Assembly (NCBI RefSeq): GCF_000429865.1
Contig: NZ_AUCR01000015.1
Location: forward strand, 1-59,814
Direction of reading: 5' to 3'
Source of the DNA: Cucumibacter marinus DSM 18995
Lineage (GTDB): Bacteria; Pseudomonadota; Alphaproteobacteria; Rhizobiales; Devosiaceae
Length of the DNA: 59,814 nucleotides
Part shown: piece after piece, positions 11,840 to 20,286 of the stretch
How the letters are laid out: each line of letters begins with the position of its first letter
How positions within the stretch are numbered: position 1 is the stretch's first letter
Made by a program: the position numbers and the translations under genes
Notes under the pieces: generated by a model
Told to the model about the DNA's origin: nothing
What the model saw: the letters and a program-made list of their open reading frames with translations, nothing else
Database searches by the model: none

Positions 11840-13690
11840 CTAGATCGGGCGTGTCGCCTCGCGGAGCCAGTCAGCGACCGGCGCCTCGACCTTGGGGCTG
11901 GTCTCGTCAAAGGCCTTCTGATGGTAGGCATTCAGCCAGGCCTTCTCGTCCGCCGTCATCAGAGTGGGGTCGATCAGGCGCAGATCGATCGGCACATAGG
12001 TCAGCGTCTCGAAGCTGTAGAACGGCTTTTCGGGCGTTGAATGCGGGCTTTCGACGACCAGGATCAGGTTCTCGATGCGGATGCCGTACTGGTTTTCGAG
12101 ATAGAAGCCCGGCTCGTTGGAGAGGATCATCCCCGGCTCTAGCGGCGCCGAAGGCCGCGGGCCGATATTGCAGGGCCCTTCATGCACGCCGAGGAAGGCG
12201 CCGACGCCATGGCCGGTGCCGTGGTTGTAGTTGAGCCCTTCCGCCCACAGAAACTGTCGCGCGAACACTTCGAGCTGCTGGCCGGTCGTGCCCTTGGGGA
12301 AGCTCGCGCGTGAGAGCGCGATCATACCCTTGAGCACCAGCGTGAAGTGCTTTTGCACCTCGGTCGGGACCGGACCGGTGGCCATGGTGCGGGTGATATC
12401 GGTGGTGCCTTCGCGATACTGGCCGCCTGAATCGACCAGCATCAACTCGCCGGGGTTCAGCGTACGGTTCGAGTTCTCCGTCACCCGGTAATGGGTGATG
12501 GCGCCGTTCGGTCCCGCGCCCGAAATGGTCTCGAAACTGATATCGACCAGCGAATTGGCCTGGCGGCGATAGCCTTCGAGATGACTGACAATGTCGATTT
12601 CGGTCAGTTCGCCCTTGGGCGCTTCATTGTCGAACCAGGTCAGGAAACGCGACATGGCCACTGCGTCGAGCGCCTGTGCCTGGCGCATACCCTCGATCTC
12701 GGTGGGGTTCTTTATGGCCTTGGGCAGGGCCACCGGATCCGCCTGCCTGACCAGCTTGCCGCCCGCATCGGTGATGAGGTTCGCGGCGGCGGCAGGGCAG
12801 GTTGCAGGGTCGATCCAGACGGTCTTGCCGGCTTGACCCAGAGATTCAAGCGCGGCCCGCAACTCCGTGTCGGGGCGTAGTTTTACGCCACCAAGTGCGG
12901 TTGTGATTTCCGGCGTGATCTTGCCCGGATTGAGGAAGAGCTCAGCGCCGCCATCTGCCGTGACAATGGCGAAACCAAGCGTCACCGGCGTATTGGGGAT
13001 GTCGGTGCCGCGGATGTTGAACAGCCAGTTGATCGATTCCGGCAATGAAAGAAACAGCGCATCCGCCTTGGCGGATTTGAGCTTCTTCACAATGGCGGCA
13101 CGCTTGTCAGCGCTGGAGACGCCCGCACGCTCATCTTCGAGCACGATCACCGGGTCGGCGGGTGCGGCTGGGCGGTTCTGCCAGATGGCATCGACCTGGT
13201 TGTCGACGGGCGACAGGTTCAGACCCGCGGGGCCAAGCGCGGTTTCCAGCGCCTCGATTTCGCCAGCCGTGTGTAGCCAGGGATCAAAGCCGATGGTGTT
13301 GCCTTCGGCGAGGTTCTCCGCCAACCAGTCACGAATGTCTGCCGGCGGGCGCTCGATGATGGTGAAGACCGATGTATCGGTCTGCTTGGGCGCTTGCAGG
13401 GTGTAGCGGCCATCGACAAAGAGGGCCGCGGCGTTGCGGGCGACAATGGCGAGGCCGGCCGAGCCGGTGAAGGCCGATATCCAGGCCAGGCGCTCCTCGC
13501 CTTTGGGCACGGTTTCGCCGCGATGCGCATCGGCGCGCGGGATCATGAAAGCATCGATACCCGCGGCATCGAACCGGGCGCGAAGTTCGTTCACGCGGCC
13601 GGAAACGGCTGCGGTATCGGCGCGTTCTTCAAAGGACTGAAAAGGCATGAATTCGTCCAGCCAGGCTTGATCTAATAAGGAAGACGCCAT
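11840..13690 (-). CDS. pepP: M24B family Xaa-Pro aminopeptidase
   Basis: Cytoplasmic two-metal peptidase that removes N-terminal residues preceding proline. The 616-residue product has the three-part architecture of large aminopeptidase P: two creatinase-N-like domains (about 30-310) and a C-terminal pita-bread domain with metal ligands in VDSGGQYREGTTDITR, HGTGHGVGAFLGVHEG and ILSNEPGFYLEN...IRIENL. An alternative start is the ATG 42 bases in (MPFQSFEER). It is convergent with ligA and divergent from the small gene at 13807. The pepP symbol is by family only. Confidence 0.92.
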   Translation of the reverse strand: MASSLLDQAWLDEFMPFQSFEERADTAAVSGRVNELRARFDAAGIDAFMIPRADAHRGETVPKGEERLAWISAFTGSAGLAIVARNAAALFVDGRYTLQAPKQTDTSVFTIIERPPADIRDWLAENLAEGNTIGFDPWLHTAGEIEALETALGPAGLNLSPVDNQVDAIWQNRPAAPADPVIVLEDERAGVSSADKRAAIVKKLKSAKADALFLSLPESINWLFNIRGTDIPNTPVTLGFAIVTADGGAELFLNPGKITPEITTALGGVKLRPDTELRAALESLGQAGKTVWIDPATCPAAAANLITDAGGKLVRQADPVALPKAIKNPTEIEGMRQAQALDAVAMSRFLTWFDNEAPKGELTEIDIVSHLEGYRRQANSLVDISFETISGAGPNGAITHYRVTENSNRTLNPGELMLVDSGGQYREGTTDITRTMATGPVPTEVQKHFTLVLKGMIALSRASFPKGTTGQQLEVFARQFLWAEGLNYNHGTGHGVGAFLGVHEGPCNIGPRPSAPLEPGMILSNEPGFYLENQYGIRIENLILVVESPHSTPEKPFYSFETLTYVPIDLRLIDPTLMTADEKAWLNAYHQKAFDETSPKVEAPVADWLREATRPI

Positions 13691-13806
13691 GCAGAAGCGG
13701 CATGGCGGGTTTGCCGTTTCAGCCCTACCAGCTTCAGCGGGCTTTGCCTATCTTCTCGCTGTCACACACGGGAACTGCCCGTAATTGCAGACATGAGGAC
13801 ACGATC

Positions 13807-13929
13807 ATGATCGAGAAGAAAACCTTCATCCGCCGCGCGTTTGACGCAATGATCGAAGCCCGTTCGCGCGAAGCCGAACGTTATGCCCGCAACTACGCGC
13901 ATTTCTCCGGTCTCGACGAACGCAAGTAA
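13807..13929 (+). CDS. Small basic/charged protein of 40 residues
   Basis: The frame encodes MIEKKTFIRRAFDAMIEA followed by a charged RSREAERYARNYAHFSGLD helix, with AGGA upstream of the ATG and a strong intrinsic terminator downstream at 14014-14049. Similar 40-60 residue proteins with an R-x-R/EAERY pattern occur widely in Hyphomicrobiales. The function is unknown. An in-frame ATG at 13702 would add an unlikely N-terminus. The dedicated terminator and codon pattern argue that the gene is real. Confidence 0.65.
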   Translation: MIEKKTFIRRAFDAMIEARSREAERYARNYAHFSGLDERK

Positions 13930-13994
13930 GCGATCGTTATCGAGACAAAGCGCTCAAGACCTCCAAGTCTCGAAATACCCGTCTCTAAAGACAC

Positions 13995-14858
13995 CTAGTT
14001 CCTCTCTAGGATCAGGGTCGCCCACTCCCCGCGGGCGACCCTTTTCTTTAGGGTCACACCCTGCATGGCATAAGCATTGATCACCCTGGTCGCCTGCCGA
14101 TTGAGGAGGCCCGAGAGAATAATCGTCGCGCCATGGGCAGCATGGCGGGCGATGGCTGGGGCAAGGTCGCACAGCGGGCCAGCCAGAATGTTGGCGAGGA
14201 TCAGATCGTAGGGCGCGCTGCCAGCGATGACAGGGTGATGCATCCCCGGCGCGGTTTCCGCCCGCACCCAATGGGCGACTTCATTGAGCTTTGCGTTCTC
14301 ATCTGTCACCTCGATGGCAATCGGGTCGATATCGGTCGCCAGAACCGGCTGCTTGAGCGCCTTGGCGGCAGCGATGGCAAGCACACCGGTACCACAGCCC
14401 AGATCGAGCACCGTCCGGGGGCGGCGTTGCTTGATGAGCTGGCCGAGTGCTTCAAGGCACCCTGCGGTGGTTTCGTGGTGGCCGGTGCCGAAGGCCTGCC
14501 CGGCATCGATCAGGATCGGGATTGATCCCGCCGGCGGCGGTGTTTTCTCATGGCTGCCATAGACATAGAAGCCGCCGGCCGAAACCGGGCTGAGCCCTTC
14601 GAGCGAGCGCGAGACCCAATCGATATCGGGCACCGGTTCGACGATGAAATCGAGTTCACGGCCAAGGACCGACAAGGCGATTTCTGTGAAGGCCTTGTAA
14701 TCGGGCAGTCCCTCGGTCATCGCCTGGAACATCCAGCTGCCGTCGTCGGTTTCGAATGCCGAGGCCGACAGCGCCAGATCGCCCCGCTCGTCAAGCGCGT
14801 CGGCCATGGCATAGGCGAGGTGCTGGGGCAGGGGGGCGGCGATGGTGTGAAGCGGCAT
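13995..14858 (-). CDS. prmA: Ribosomal protein L11 methyltransferase
   Basis: SAM-dependent trimethylation of lysines on ribosomal protein L11. The roughly 287-residue product has the substrate-recognition N-domain and the Rossmann methyltransferase core with LDLGCGTGVLAIAAAK (SAM motif I), ATDIDPIAIEV and the NILAGPL motif in place of NPPY, as is typical for PrmA. ATG at 14858 has AAAGGA upstream, better than the in-frame ATG at 14909. The 3' end of the gene contains the terminator of the convergent small gene. Confidence 0.93.
   Translation of the reverse strand: MPLHTIAAPLPQHLAYAMADALDERGDLALSASAFETDDGSWMFQAMTEGLPDYKAFTEIALSVLGRELDFIVEPVPDIDWVSRSLEGLSPVSAGGFYVYGSHEKTPPPAGSIPILIDAGQAFGTGHHETTAGCLEALGQLIKQRRPRTVLDLGCGTGVLAIAAAKALKQPVLATDIDPIAIEVTDENAKLNEVAHWVRAETAPGMHHPVIAGSAPYDLILANILAGPLCDLAPAIARHAAHGATIILSGLLNRQATRVINAYAMQGVTLKKRVARGEWATLILERN
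14014..14049 (+). terminator. Intrinsic terminator of the 13807 small gene, inside the 3' end of prmA
   Basis: Ten-base-pair stem (agggtcgccc / gggcgaccct) with a nine-base loop followed by ttttcttt on the plus strand. It serves transcripts from 13807 and overlaps the last codons of prmA on the other strand. Confidence 0.8.
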
Positions 14859-15016
14859 GACGGATCCTTTGTTGGCGCTTCCCATCGCCCGGGTGGCGGT
14901 TGGCGTCAATGGTTTTACGCCTGACCCTTGGTGTTGGCGGTTGCTGTCAGTTGACGGACAGGACGCGGACGGTTTGATTGCGCACTCAATTGAGCGCCGG
15001 TGAGGGAGTTTTGGCG

Positions 15017-15301
15017 ATGTACGGACTGATCGGACGCATGCTGGCGGTGCCGGGCAAGCGCGAGGAACTGCTGGCCTGCCTTGAGGCCGGGGCCGACACC
15101 ATGCCCGGTTGCCTCAGCTATATCATCGCCAGGGACAGCCAGAACCCCGATGCGCTCTGGATTACAGAAGTGTGGGACAGCGCAGAAAGCCACAGGGCGT
15201 CGCTTGATCTGCCCGAGGTGCAGGCGATGATCGGCAAGGCCCGCCCGCTGATTGCGGGCATGGACAATCGCACCGAAACCGAGGTGGTGCGCGGGGTCTG
15301 A
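15017..15301 (+). CDS. Antibiotic biosynthesis monooxygenase (ABM) domain protein
   Basis: A 94-residue protein with the dimeric alpha/beta-barrel ABM pattern: MYGLIGRMLAVPGKREELLACL at the N-terminus, CLSYIIARDSQNPDALWITEVWDS in the centre and a His/Ser-containing helix after it. Such proteins act as small quinone or heme-type monooxygenases or as YgiN-like enzymes; no substrate can be assigned. GGGAG upstream supports the ATG at 15017 over an in-frame ATG at 14978. It stands alone between prmA and a repeat field. Confidence 0.8.
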   Translation: MYGLIGRMLAVPGKREELLACLEAGADTMPGCLSYIIARDSQNPDALWITEVWDSAESHRASLDLPEVQAMIGKARPLIAGMDNRTETEVVRGV

Positions 15302-15580
15302 GACCTCGCTTCTACGCCTCGCGCCGACGCGCAGGCCGGGACAGCGCGAAGGGTTGAGCACCGCATCACCATCCTCCTCCGTCACCACCCGACTGTTTCG
15401 GGTGGTCCAGTTGGCCGCCGCTCATGGATCACCCGGATAAACCGGGTGATGACGGGGGAGAACGTTGGAACGTCGAGACATAATCTCAACCTCATCCTGA
15501 GCTCGTCGAAGGATGGGCCACTCGGGCCACTCTCGCCCTTCGACAAGCTCAGGGTGAGGGTGGAGATTTGGGCACCGCTT

Positions 15581-15716
15581 CCCTCGTCGTCACCCTCGGG
15601 CTTGACCCGAGGGTCCATGAGGCATCGCATGTAGTTCGGCGGTACTGACTAGTCGCACGCGTCTCCCGCGTGGCACCTCACCATGGATGCTCGGGTCAAG
15701 CCCGAGCATGACGAAG
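15581..15716. repeat. ~135 bp two-palindrome mosaic element, copy 2
   Basis: First palindrome ccctcgggcttgacccgaggg and inverted second palindrome gctcgggtcaagcccgagc, with 97 bases between unit starts. Its core aligns with copy 3 in the same orientation and with copies 1 and 4 in reverse complement. Confidence 0.7.
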
Positions 15717-15889
15717 ATATGTGGGGCATCGCTTTCCTCCATTCGCTGCTTCCTGGCTTCGTCTGCCCACCTCAACAGGCCCGGCAGACTGATGTCTCCG
15801 AGTTTCAAAGAGCAGAGCGGGAGAGAGGCGCTGGGCGTCTCGTCGCAAAACTAAAACAATGAGACGGCCAGCACCTCTCTCATCCGGGG

Positions 15890-15942
15890 TTTTGGGCTTG
15901 GACTGCGTCAACGGGCTGGGGTCAATCCCCGCTCTCTTTCGA
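15890..15942. repeat. Arm of 53-base inverted repeat (partner 1-53)
   Basis: Exact reverse complement of bases 1-53. A diverged continuation runs from about 15890 back toward 15700 and aligns with 54-200. Confidence 0.9.
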
Positions 15943-16128
15943 GAGTACACCGCCGCCGTAACGGCAGCCGGCTCCGGCGCAGTTTTGGCCTCCGCTGGAG
16001 CGACCTCCATCGGACCCGGACCCTTTCCGGCAGAAGGCTCGTATGCATCCTCGCTCCGTGCCGGCAGGTGAGTGGATGATAATCGGGTGTGAGAGAGCGG
16101 GGATAACTTCGATCCGGCCCGAAGGGCA

Positions 16129-16151
16129 AAATCAGTCCGGTGGACTGATTT
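16129..16151. repeat. Hairpin repeat, copy 2
   Basis: Arms aaatcagtcc / ggactgattt around the loop ggt. Compared with copy 1 the stem bases differ but every pair is kept. Confidence 0.6.
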
Positions 16152-16196
16152 CAGGTGAGAAGACCATGAGAGCTACGCTCGAATGGCGGAAACACC

Positions 16197-16295
16197 ACCC
16201 CCACCCGTTCCAGCACTACCAAGGTTCCACCGGAACCTCGGTTTGGGCTTCGCCCAACCGCTTGTCACCCCCCGTCAAGGGGGAGGTGACATTGG
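16197..16295 (+). repeat. ~95 bp direct repeat, copy A
   Basis: Contains the hairpins aggttcc-acc-ggaacct (16222-16238) and ttgggc-ttc-gcccaa, then a C-rich/G-rich pair (caccccccgtcaagggggagg). Matches 16688-16782 along its length. Confidence 0.7.
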
Positions 16296-16474
16296 GGCCA
16301 GCTCATTGTTTCTTGATTTCCATTGGTGAAGCGGGAACCGCCCAAACCCTCCCCCCACACAAGGGGGAGGGAAATGGGGGCACACACCAACCATGCCTCG
16401 CCCTTCGAGGCTCGGTTTCACCTCGCACCTCAGGGTGAGGGCGAAGGAGGATGTGGCAAAGCATTCCTCCAACT

Positions 16475-16610
16475 CCCTCGTCACCCTCGGACTTGATCCG
16501 AGGGTCCATAAGGCGCTTCGGCTTGTCTCATCGGAAGTGGGTCCATCACCACCGTTTCCCGCAAAGCATCTCATCATGGATGCTCGGGTCAAGCCCGAGC
16601 ATGACGAAGG
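16475..16610. repeat. ~135 bp two-palindrome mosaic element, copy 3
   Basis: Palindromes ccctcggacttgatccgaggg and gctcgggtcaagcccgagc in inverted orientation, 96 bases between unit starts. The first palindrome has symmetric substitutions relative to copy 2 that preserve pairing. Confidence 0.7.
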
Positions 16611-16687
16611 TGGGGTGAGTGGCAGGGGGTGGTCAAATAGCAGGCACCATTCCCGTGAAAAGGGAATGACGGAGAGTGTGGCGGCGC

Positions 16688-16782
16688 GCACCCCACCCGT
16701 TCCAGTACTACCAAGGCTCCACCGGAGCCTTGGCTTGGGCTTTGCCCAACCGCTTCTCACCCCCATCAAGGGGGAGGGAAAG
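16688..16782 (+). repeat. ~95 bp direct repeat, copy B
   Basis: Same order as copy A, with the hairpin aaggctcc-acc-ggagcctt (16713-16731) in which paired positions are changed together relative to copy A. Confidence 0.7.
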
Positions 16783-16985
16783 GCAGATCACAGACGCTTT
16801 CACATTCCAGCTTCGCTCCCTTCGAGTTTTGCCCTTCGACAGGCTCAGGAAGCTCACAATGAGGGCTCAGGGTGAGGGCTTGGTTTTGAGGGCAGCAATC
16901 CCTCCCGCAGCGTTGTTCCCGCCCAATTTTGCCTCGTGCCCACGGGGCGTTCGAGACATGGCGACGAGCTGCAATGGGGATAATG

Positions 16986-17426
16986 TCAGGACATCAACAC
17001 GTCGATTCCGTCCACCTGCCAGTCTTTGCCGGGCGGACGCTGGAGGTGGATCATCAGGATGGCGTCACCATTGGCGAAGCCTGCAGGGCAGCGGGCCGTG
17101 GCCCGTCCGTACCCATTCACGATGGACAGCTGCAAAGTTTTGCATGTGCCGGGTTTTGTGCTCTTGCCGAGCAACTCATAGGCCTGGAACGCATCGTCCC
17201 CACGGGCGCTCAGTCTTTCGATAAACTCGGGAGTGGCAAAGGGTTCGATCGCTTCTGTCCCGGGAGAGATGACAAAGGAGGCGAATGCTTCCTGCGCGAA
17301 TTCGCGGGCGTTGTTGGATTCAGACTTCAGATTACCGAATACGCCAAACAGGCCGGATGCAGCCCACATCACAAGGCCAGCAACAAGAACTACCCAGAAA
17401 ACCGGGTGTTTCAATATCCTGCCCAT
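16986..17426 (-). CDS. Membrane-anchored protein of unknown function
   Basis: A 146-residue product with one N-terminal transmembrane helix (HPVFWVVLVAGLVMWAASGLFGVFG, about residues 6-30) and a predicted periplasmic domain ending LQRPPGKDWQVDGIDVLMS, with two cysteines (TCKTL and ARCPAG) that could form a disulphide. AGGGG lies nine bases before ATG 17426; a TTG eight codons earlier is less likely. It is just downstream of uvrD on the same strand, but with an independent-looking start region on the far side it has no obvious partner. I do not recognise a family. Confidence 0.65.
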   Translation of the reverse strand: MGRILKHPVFWVVLVAGLVMWAASGLFGVFGNLKSESNNAREFAQEAFASFVISPGTEAIEPFATPEFIERLSARGDDAFQAYELLGKSTKPGTCKTLQLSIVNGYGRATARCPAGFANGDAILMIHLQRPPGKDWQVDGIDVLMS

Positions 17427-17489
17427 CTGACTTGTCCCCTGCCGTGCCAATATTGATCATACAGCAATCAATACACGAAGTTGAAGGGG

Positions 17490-20000
17490 TTAAGCTTTCT
17501 TGATGAAGCTTTCCAGTACTTTCTTGCGGCCTGCTTTCTCGAAATCGATGGTCAGCTTGTTGCCGTCGACGGCGGCGACTTTGCCGATGCCGAATTTGAG
17601 GTGAAGCACCTTCTGCCCAACCTTGAATCCGGAGCCTGAATCAACCGAGCGGACGACAAGTTCCCCTTCGATCATCGGGCCAGGATCGCGGCCACGCTGG
17701 GCCTGCTGGCGCTGGGCACGCTGCCAGCCCGGGGTCTCGTAGACGCTTTCGAACGGGTCCCGATTGTCGAAGCGCGAGGTGCCGCCGCCGCGTCCGCCAT
17801 AGGTGTAGCCGCCATAGGAGGAACCGGTGTCGGTGACTTCGACGGCATCCTCGGGCAGTTCATCGAGAAAGCGGGAAGGGATGGCGGATTGCCAGAGCCC
17901 GTGAATGCGCCGGTTCTGCGCCAGCGAGATCATGGCGCGCTTGCGGGCGCGGGTGATGCCGACATAGCAAAGCCGCCGTTCCTCCTCGAGCCCGGCGCGG
18001 CCGCTCTCGTCAAGCGCTCGCTGGTGGGGAAAAAGGCCTTCCTCCCAGCCGGGGAGGAACACATTGTCGAATTCGAGGCCCTTTGCCGCGTGCAGGGTCA
18101 TGATCGAGACCGCGTCCTCGGCATCGCCCGCATCGCGTTCCATGACCAGCGAGACGTGCTCAAGGAACCCGCCCATGGTCTCGAACTCGCCCATGGAGTG
18201 GATGAGTTCCTTGAGGTTTTCGAGCCGGCCCGGCGCATCCGCCGAGCGGTCGTTCTGCCACATGGCGGTGTAGCCGCTCTCATCGAGGATCTGCTCGGCG
18301 AGTTCGTGATGCGGGATGGCGCGGGCGCGATAGGCCCAGTCGTCGAACTGAGCCAGCAGATTGCGAAACGTGGTGCGCTGCTTGGGCTTGAGCTCTTCGG
18401 TCTCGCTGAGGTCCCGTGCCGCCTGCATCAGCGGGATGTTCGCAGCGCGAGCATAGTCATGCAGGATCTTGAGAGTGGCGTCGCCCAGACCACGCTTGGG
18501 TACGTTGACGATGCGCTCGAAGGCGAGATCGTCGGCCGGTTGCACGGTGGCGCGTAGATAGGCGAGGGCATCACGGATTTCGCGGCGCTCATAGAAGCGC
18601 GGGCCGCCGATGACGCGATAGTTGAGCCCGAGGGTGATGAAACGCTCTTCGAACTCGCGCATCTGGAAGGAGGCGCGCACCAGGATCGCCATCGAATTGA
18701 GCGACTGGCCGTCGCGCTGGAACTGCTCGATCTGCTCGCCGATCTGGCGGGCTTCTTCCTCGCTGTCCCAGACCGAGGTGACCGAAACGGGGTCGCCATC
18801 CTCACCGACATCGGTCTGCAGGGTCTTGCCCAGCCGATCCTCATTGTGGGCGATGAGGTGCGAGGCAGCGCGCAGGATTTTCGAGGTCGAGCGGTAGTTG
18901 CGTTCGAGCCGGATCACCTTGGCGCCGGGGAAGTCTGTTTCGAAGCGCAGGATGTTGTCGACCTCGGCGCCGCGCCAGCCATAGATCGACTGATCGTCGT
19001 CGCCGACCACGCAGACATTGGCCGTCTCACCTTCCTTCGGCTGTCCCAGGAGCCGGAGCCAGAGATATTGCGCGACGTTGGTGTCCTGGTATTCGTCCAC
19101 CAGCATGTATTTGAAACGGGTGTGGTAATCGGCCAGCACCGAGGGGTTCTCGCGGAACAGCCGAATCCCCTCGAGCAGCAGATCGCCGAAATCGGCGGCG
19201 TTGAGGACCTTCAGCCGCGCCTGGTAGTCGGCATAAATCTTGACGCCCTTGCCATCGGCGAACATGCCGGCATCGCCCGGTGAAAGCTGGGAGGGGTGCA
19301 GCCCCTTGTTCTTCCAGCCATCGATCATGTGGGCGAGCTGGCGGGCGGGCCAGCGCTTCTCGTCGATGTTTTCTGCGGACAGGAGCTGTTTGAGCAGCCT
19401 GATCTGATCGTCGGTATCGAGGATGGTGAAATCGGGCTTGAGCCCCACCAGTTCGGCATGGCGGCGCAGAATGCGGGCGCCGATCGAATGGAAGGTGCCG
19501 AGCCAGGGCATGCCCTCGACCGCGGCGCCGACGAACTGGCCAATACGAACCTTCATCTCGCGGGCGGCCTTGTTGGTGAAGGTCACTGCGAGGATTTCGC
19601 CGGCGCGCGCGCGGCGAGTGGCCAGGATATGCGCGATGCGGGTGGTGAGCACGCGGGTCTTGCCTGTGCCGGCACCCGCCAGCACGAGCAGCGGCCCCTC
19701 GGTCGAGGTGACCGCATCTTCCTGCTCGGCATTCAGTCCGTCGAGATAGGGCGGACGCTGCTGGCCGAACTTGGAGGTGATCGTTCCGCCAGCCGGCCGG
19801 GCCGGTGCCGGTTCGAAATCCCGATTGGGGGCAGGTGATGGCGGCACGGGCGCCTGTTCATAAGGCTCGGCAGCCTCGCCGAACCCGCCGCCAGCCGAGC
19901 TTGCTTCATGGGTCGAAGGGGTGTCGTCCCAATTCGCCTCACTGGGAGCCTGGCCCTCGGCTTTGCCGGGGCGCACGGGTTTGGCGGGATTGCTGGTCAT
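17490..20000 (-). CDS. uvrD: DNA helicase II (UvrD/PcrA type)
   Basis: Superfamily 1 3'-5' helicase of nucleotide-excision and mismatch repair. The product of about 836 residues has a low-complexity Pro/Ala/Glu-rich N-terminal extension (about 90 residues), then LNAEQEDAVTSTEGPLLVLAGAGTGKTRVL (Q motif and Walker A), VDEYQDTN (Walker B), GDDDQSIYGWRGA (motif III), RNYRSTSKIL (IV), TLHAAKGLEFDNVFL (V) and VGITRARKR (VI). The start is uncertain: ATG 20000 is given, with GTG 20069 an in-frame alternative; both precede the disordered tail only. The C-terminal KVLHLKFGIGKV domain is the usual PcrA/UvrD RNA-polymerase-binding Tudor fold. Confidence 0.93.
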   Translation of the reverse strand: MTSNPAKPVRPGKAEGQAPSEANWDDTPSTHEASSAGGGFGEAAEPYEQAPVPPSPAPNRDFEPAPARPAGGTITSKFGQQRPPYLDGLNAEQEDAVTSTEGPLLVLAGAGTGKTRVLTTRIAHILATRRARAGEILAVTFTNKAAREMKVRIGQFVGAAVEGMPWLGTFHSIGARILRRHAELVGLKPDFTILDTDDQIRLLKQLLSAENIDEKRWPARQLAHMIDGWKNKGLHPSQLSPGDAGMFADGKGVKIYADYQARLKVLNAADFGDLLLEGIRLFRENPSVLADYHTRFKYMLVDEYQDTNVAQYLWLRLLGQPKEGETANVCVVGDDDQSIYGWRGAEVDNILRFETDFPGAKVIRLERNYRSTSKILRAASHLIAHNEDRLGKTLQTDVGEDGDPVSVTSVWDSEEEARQIGEQIEQFQRDGQSLNSMAILVRASFQMREFEERFITLGLNYRVIGGPRFYERREIRDALAYLRATVQPADDLAFERIVNVPKRGLGDATLKILHDYARAANIPLMQAARDLSETEELKPKQRTTFRNLLAQFDDWAYRARAIPHHELAEQILDESGYTAMWQNDRSADAPGRLENLKELIHSMGEFETMGGFLEHVSLVMERDAGDAEDAVSIMTLHAAKGLEFDNVFLPGWEEGLFPHQRALDESGRAGLEEERRLCYVGITRARKRAMISLAQNRRIHGLWQSAIPSRFLDELPEDAVEVTDTGSSYGGYTYGGRGGGTSRFDNRDPFESVYETPGWQRAQRQQAQRGRDPGPMIEGELVVRSVDSGSGFKVGQKVLHLKFGIGKVAAVDGNKLTIDFEKAGRKKVLESFIKKA

Positions 20001-20286
20001 CGGGTCGGGCTTTACTCCCCGGCGCCCTTCGCGGGCCGCCGCTTGACTTCTGGCCCGGGTCGTGGCCACAGGCGAATCTCATTTTGTTCTCCCCGGCAAT
20101 ATACGGATTGGGGGCGCCCAGGTCCATTGGCAAGGCCCCGGAAATCTGCCGGCTCTCCGCATGCATGTTGTGGGCGGATCGGCGCTGTCACGGTTTCGTC
20201 ATGCAAGTGTCTTGGAAGCGTTATGGCGCTGATTTACGGCCCCTCCCGTCAGGGCAATTTCGTCCAGAACTCGAGGGGGATCCCCA

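Larger units (their letters stand above)
15302..16985. other. 1.7 kb repeat field without genes
   Basis: No credible protein is encoded. The region carries two ~135 bp two-palindrome elements (15581-15716, 16475-16610), further 'ttcgacaagctcagg' repeats, the partner arm of the 53-base inverted repeat (15890-15942), a hairpin repeat (16129-16151) and two ~95 bp direct repeats (16197-16295, 16688-16782). A palindromic acccggataaaccgggt unit lies at 15431-15450. Confidence 0.8.

Noticed and set aside
15302-16985. CRISPR array or insertion sequence in the repeat field
   Set aside because: The repeats are palindromic, irregularly spaced and inverted, with no unique equal-length spacers, and no transposase frame is present.
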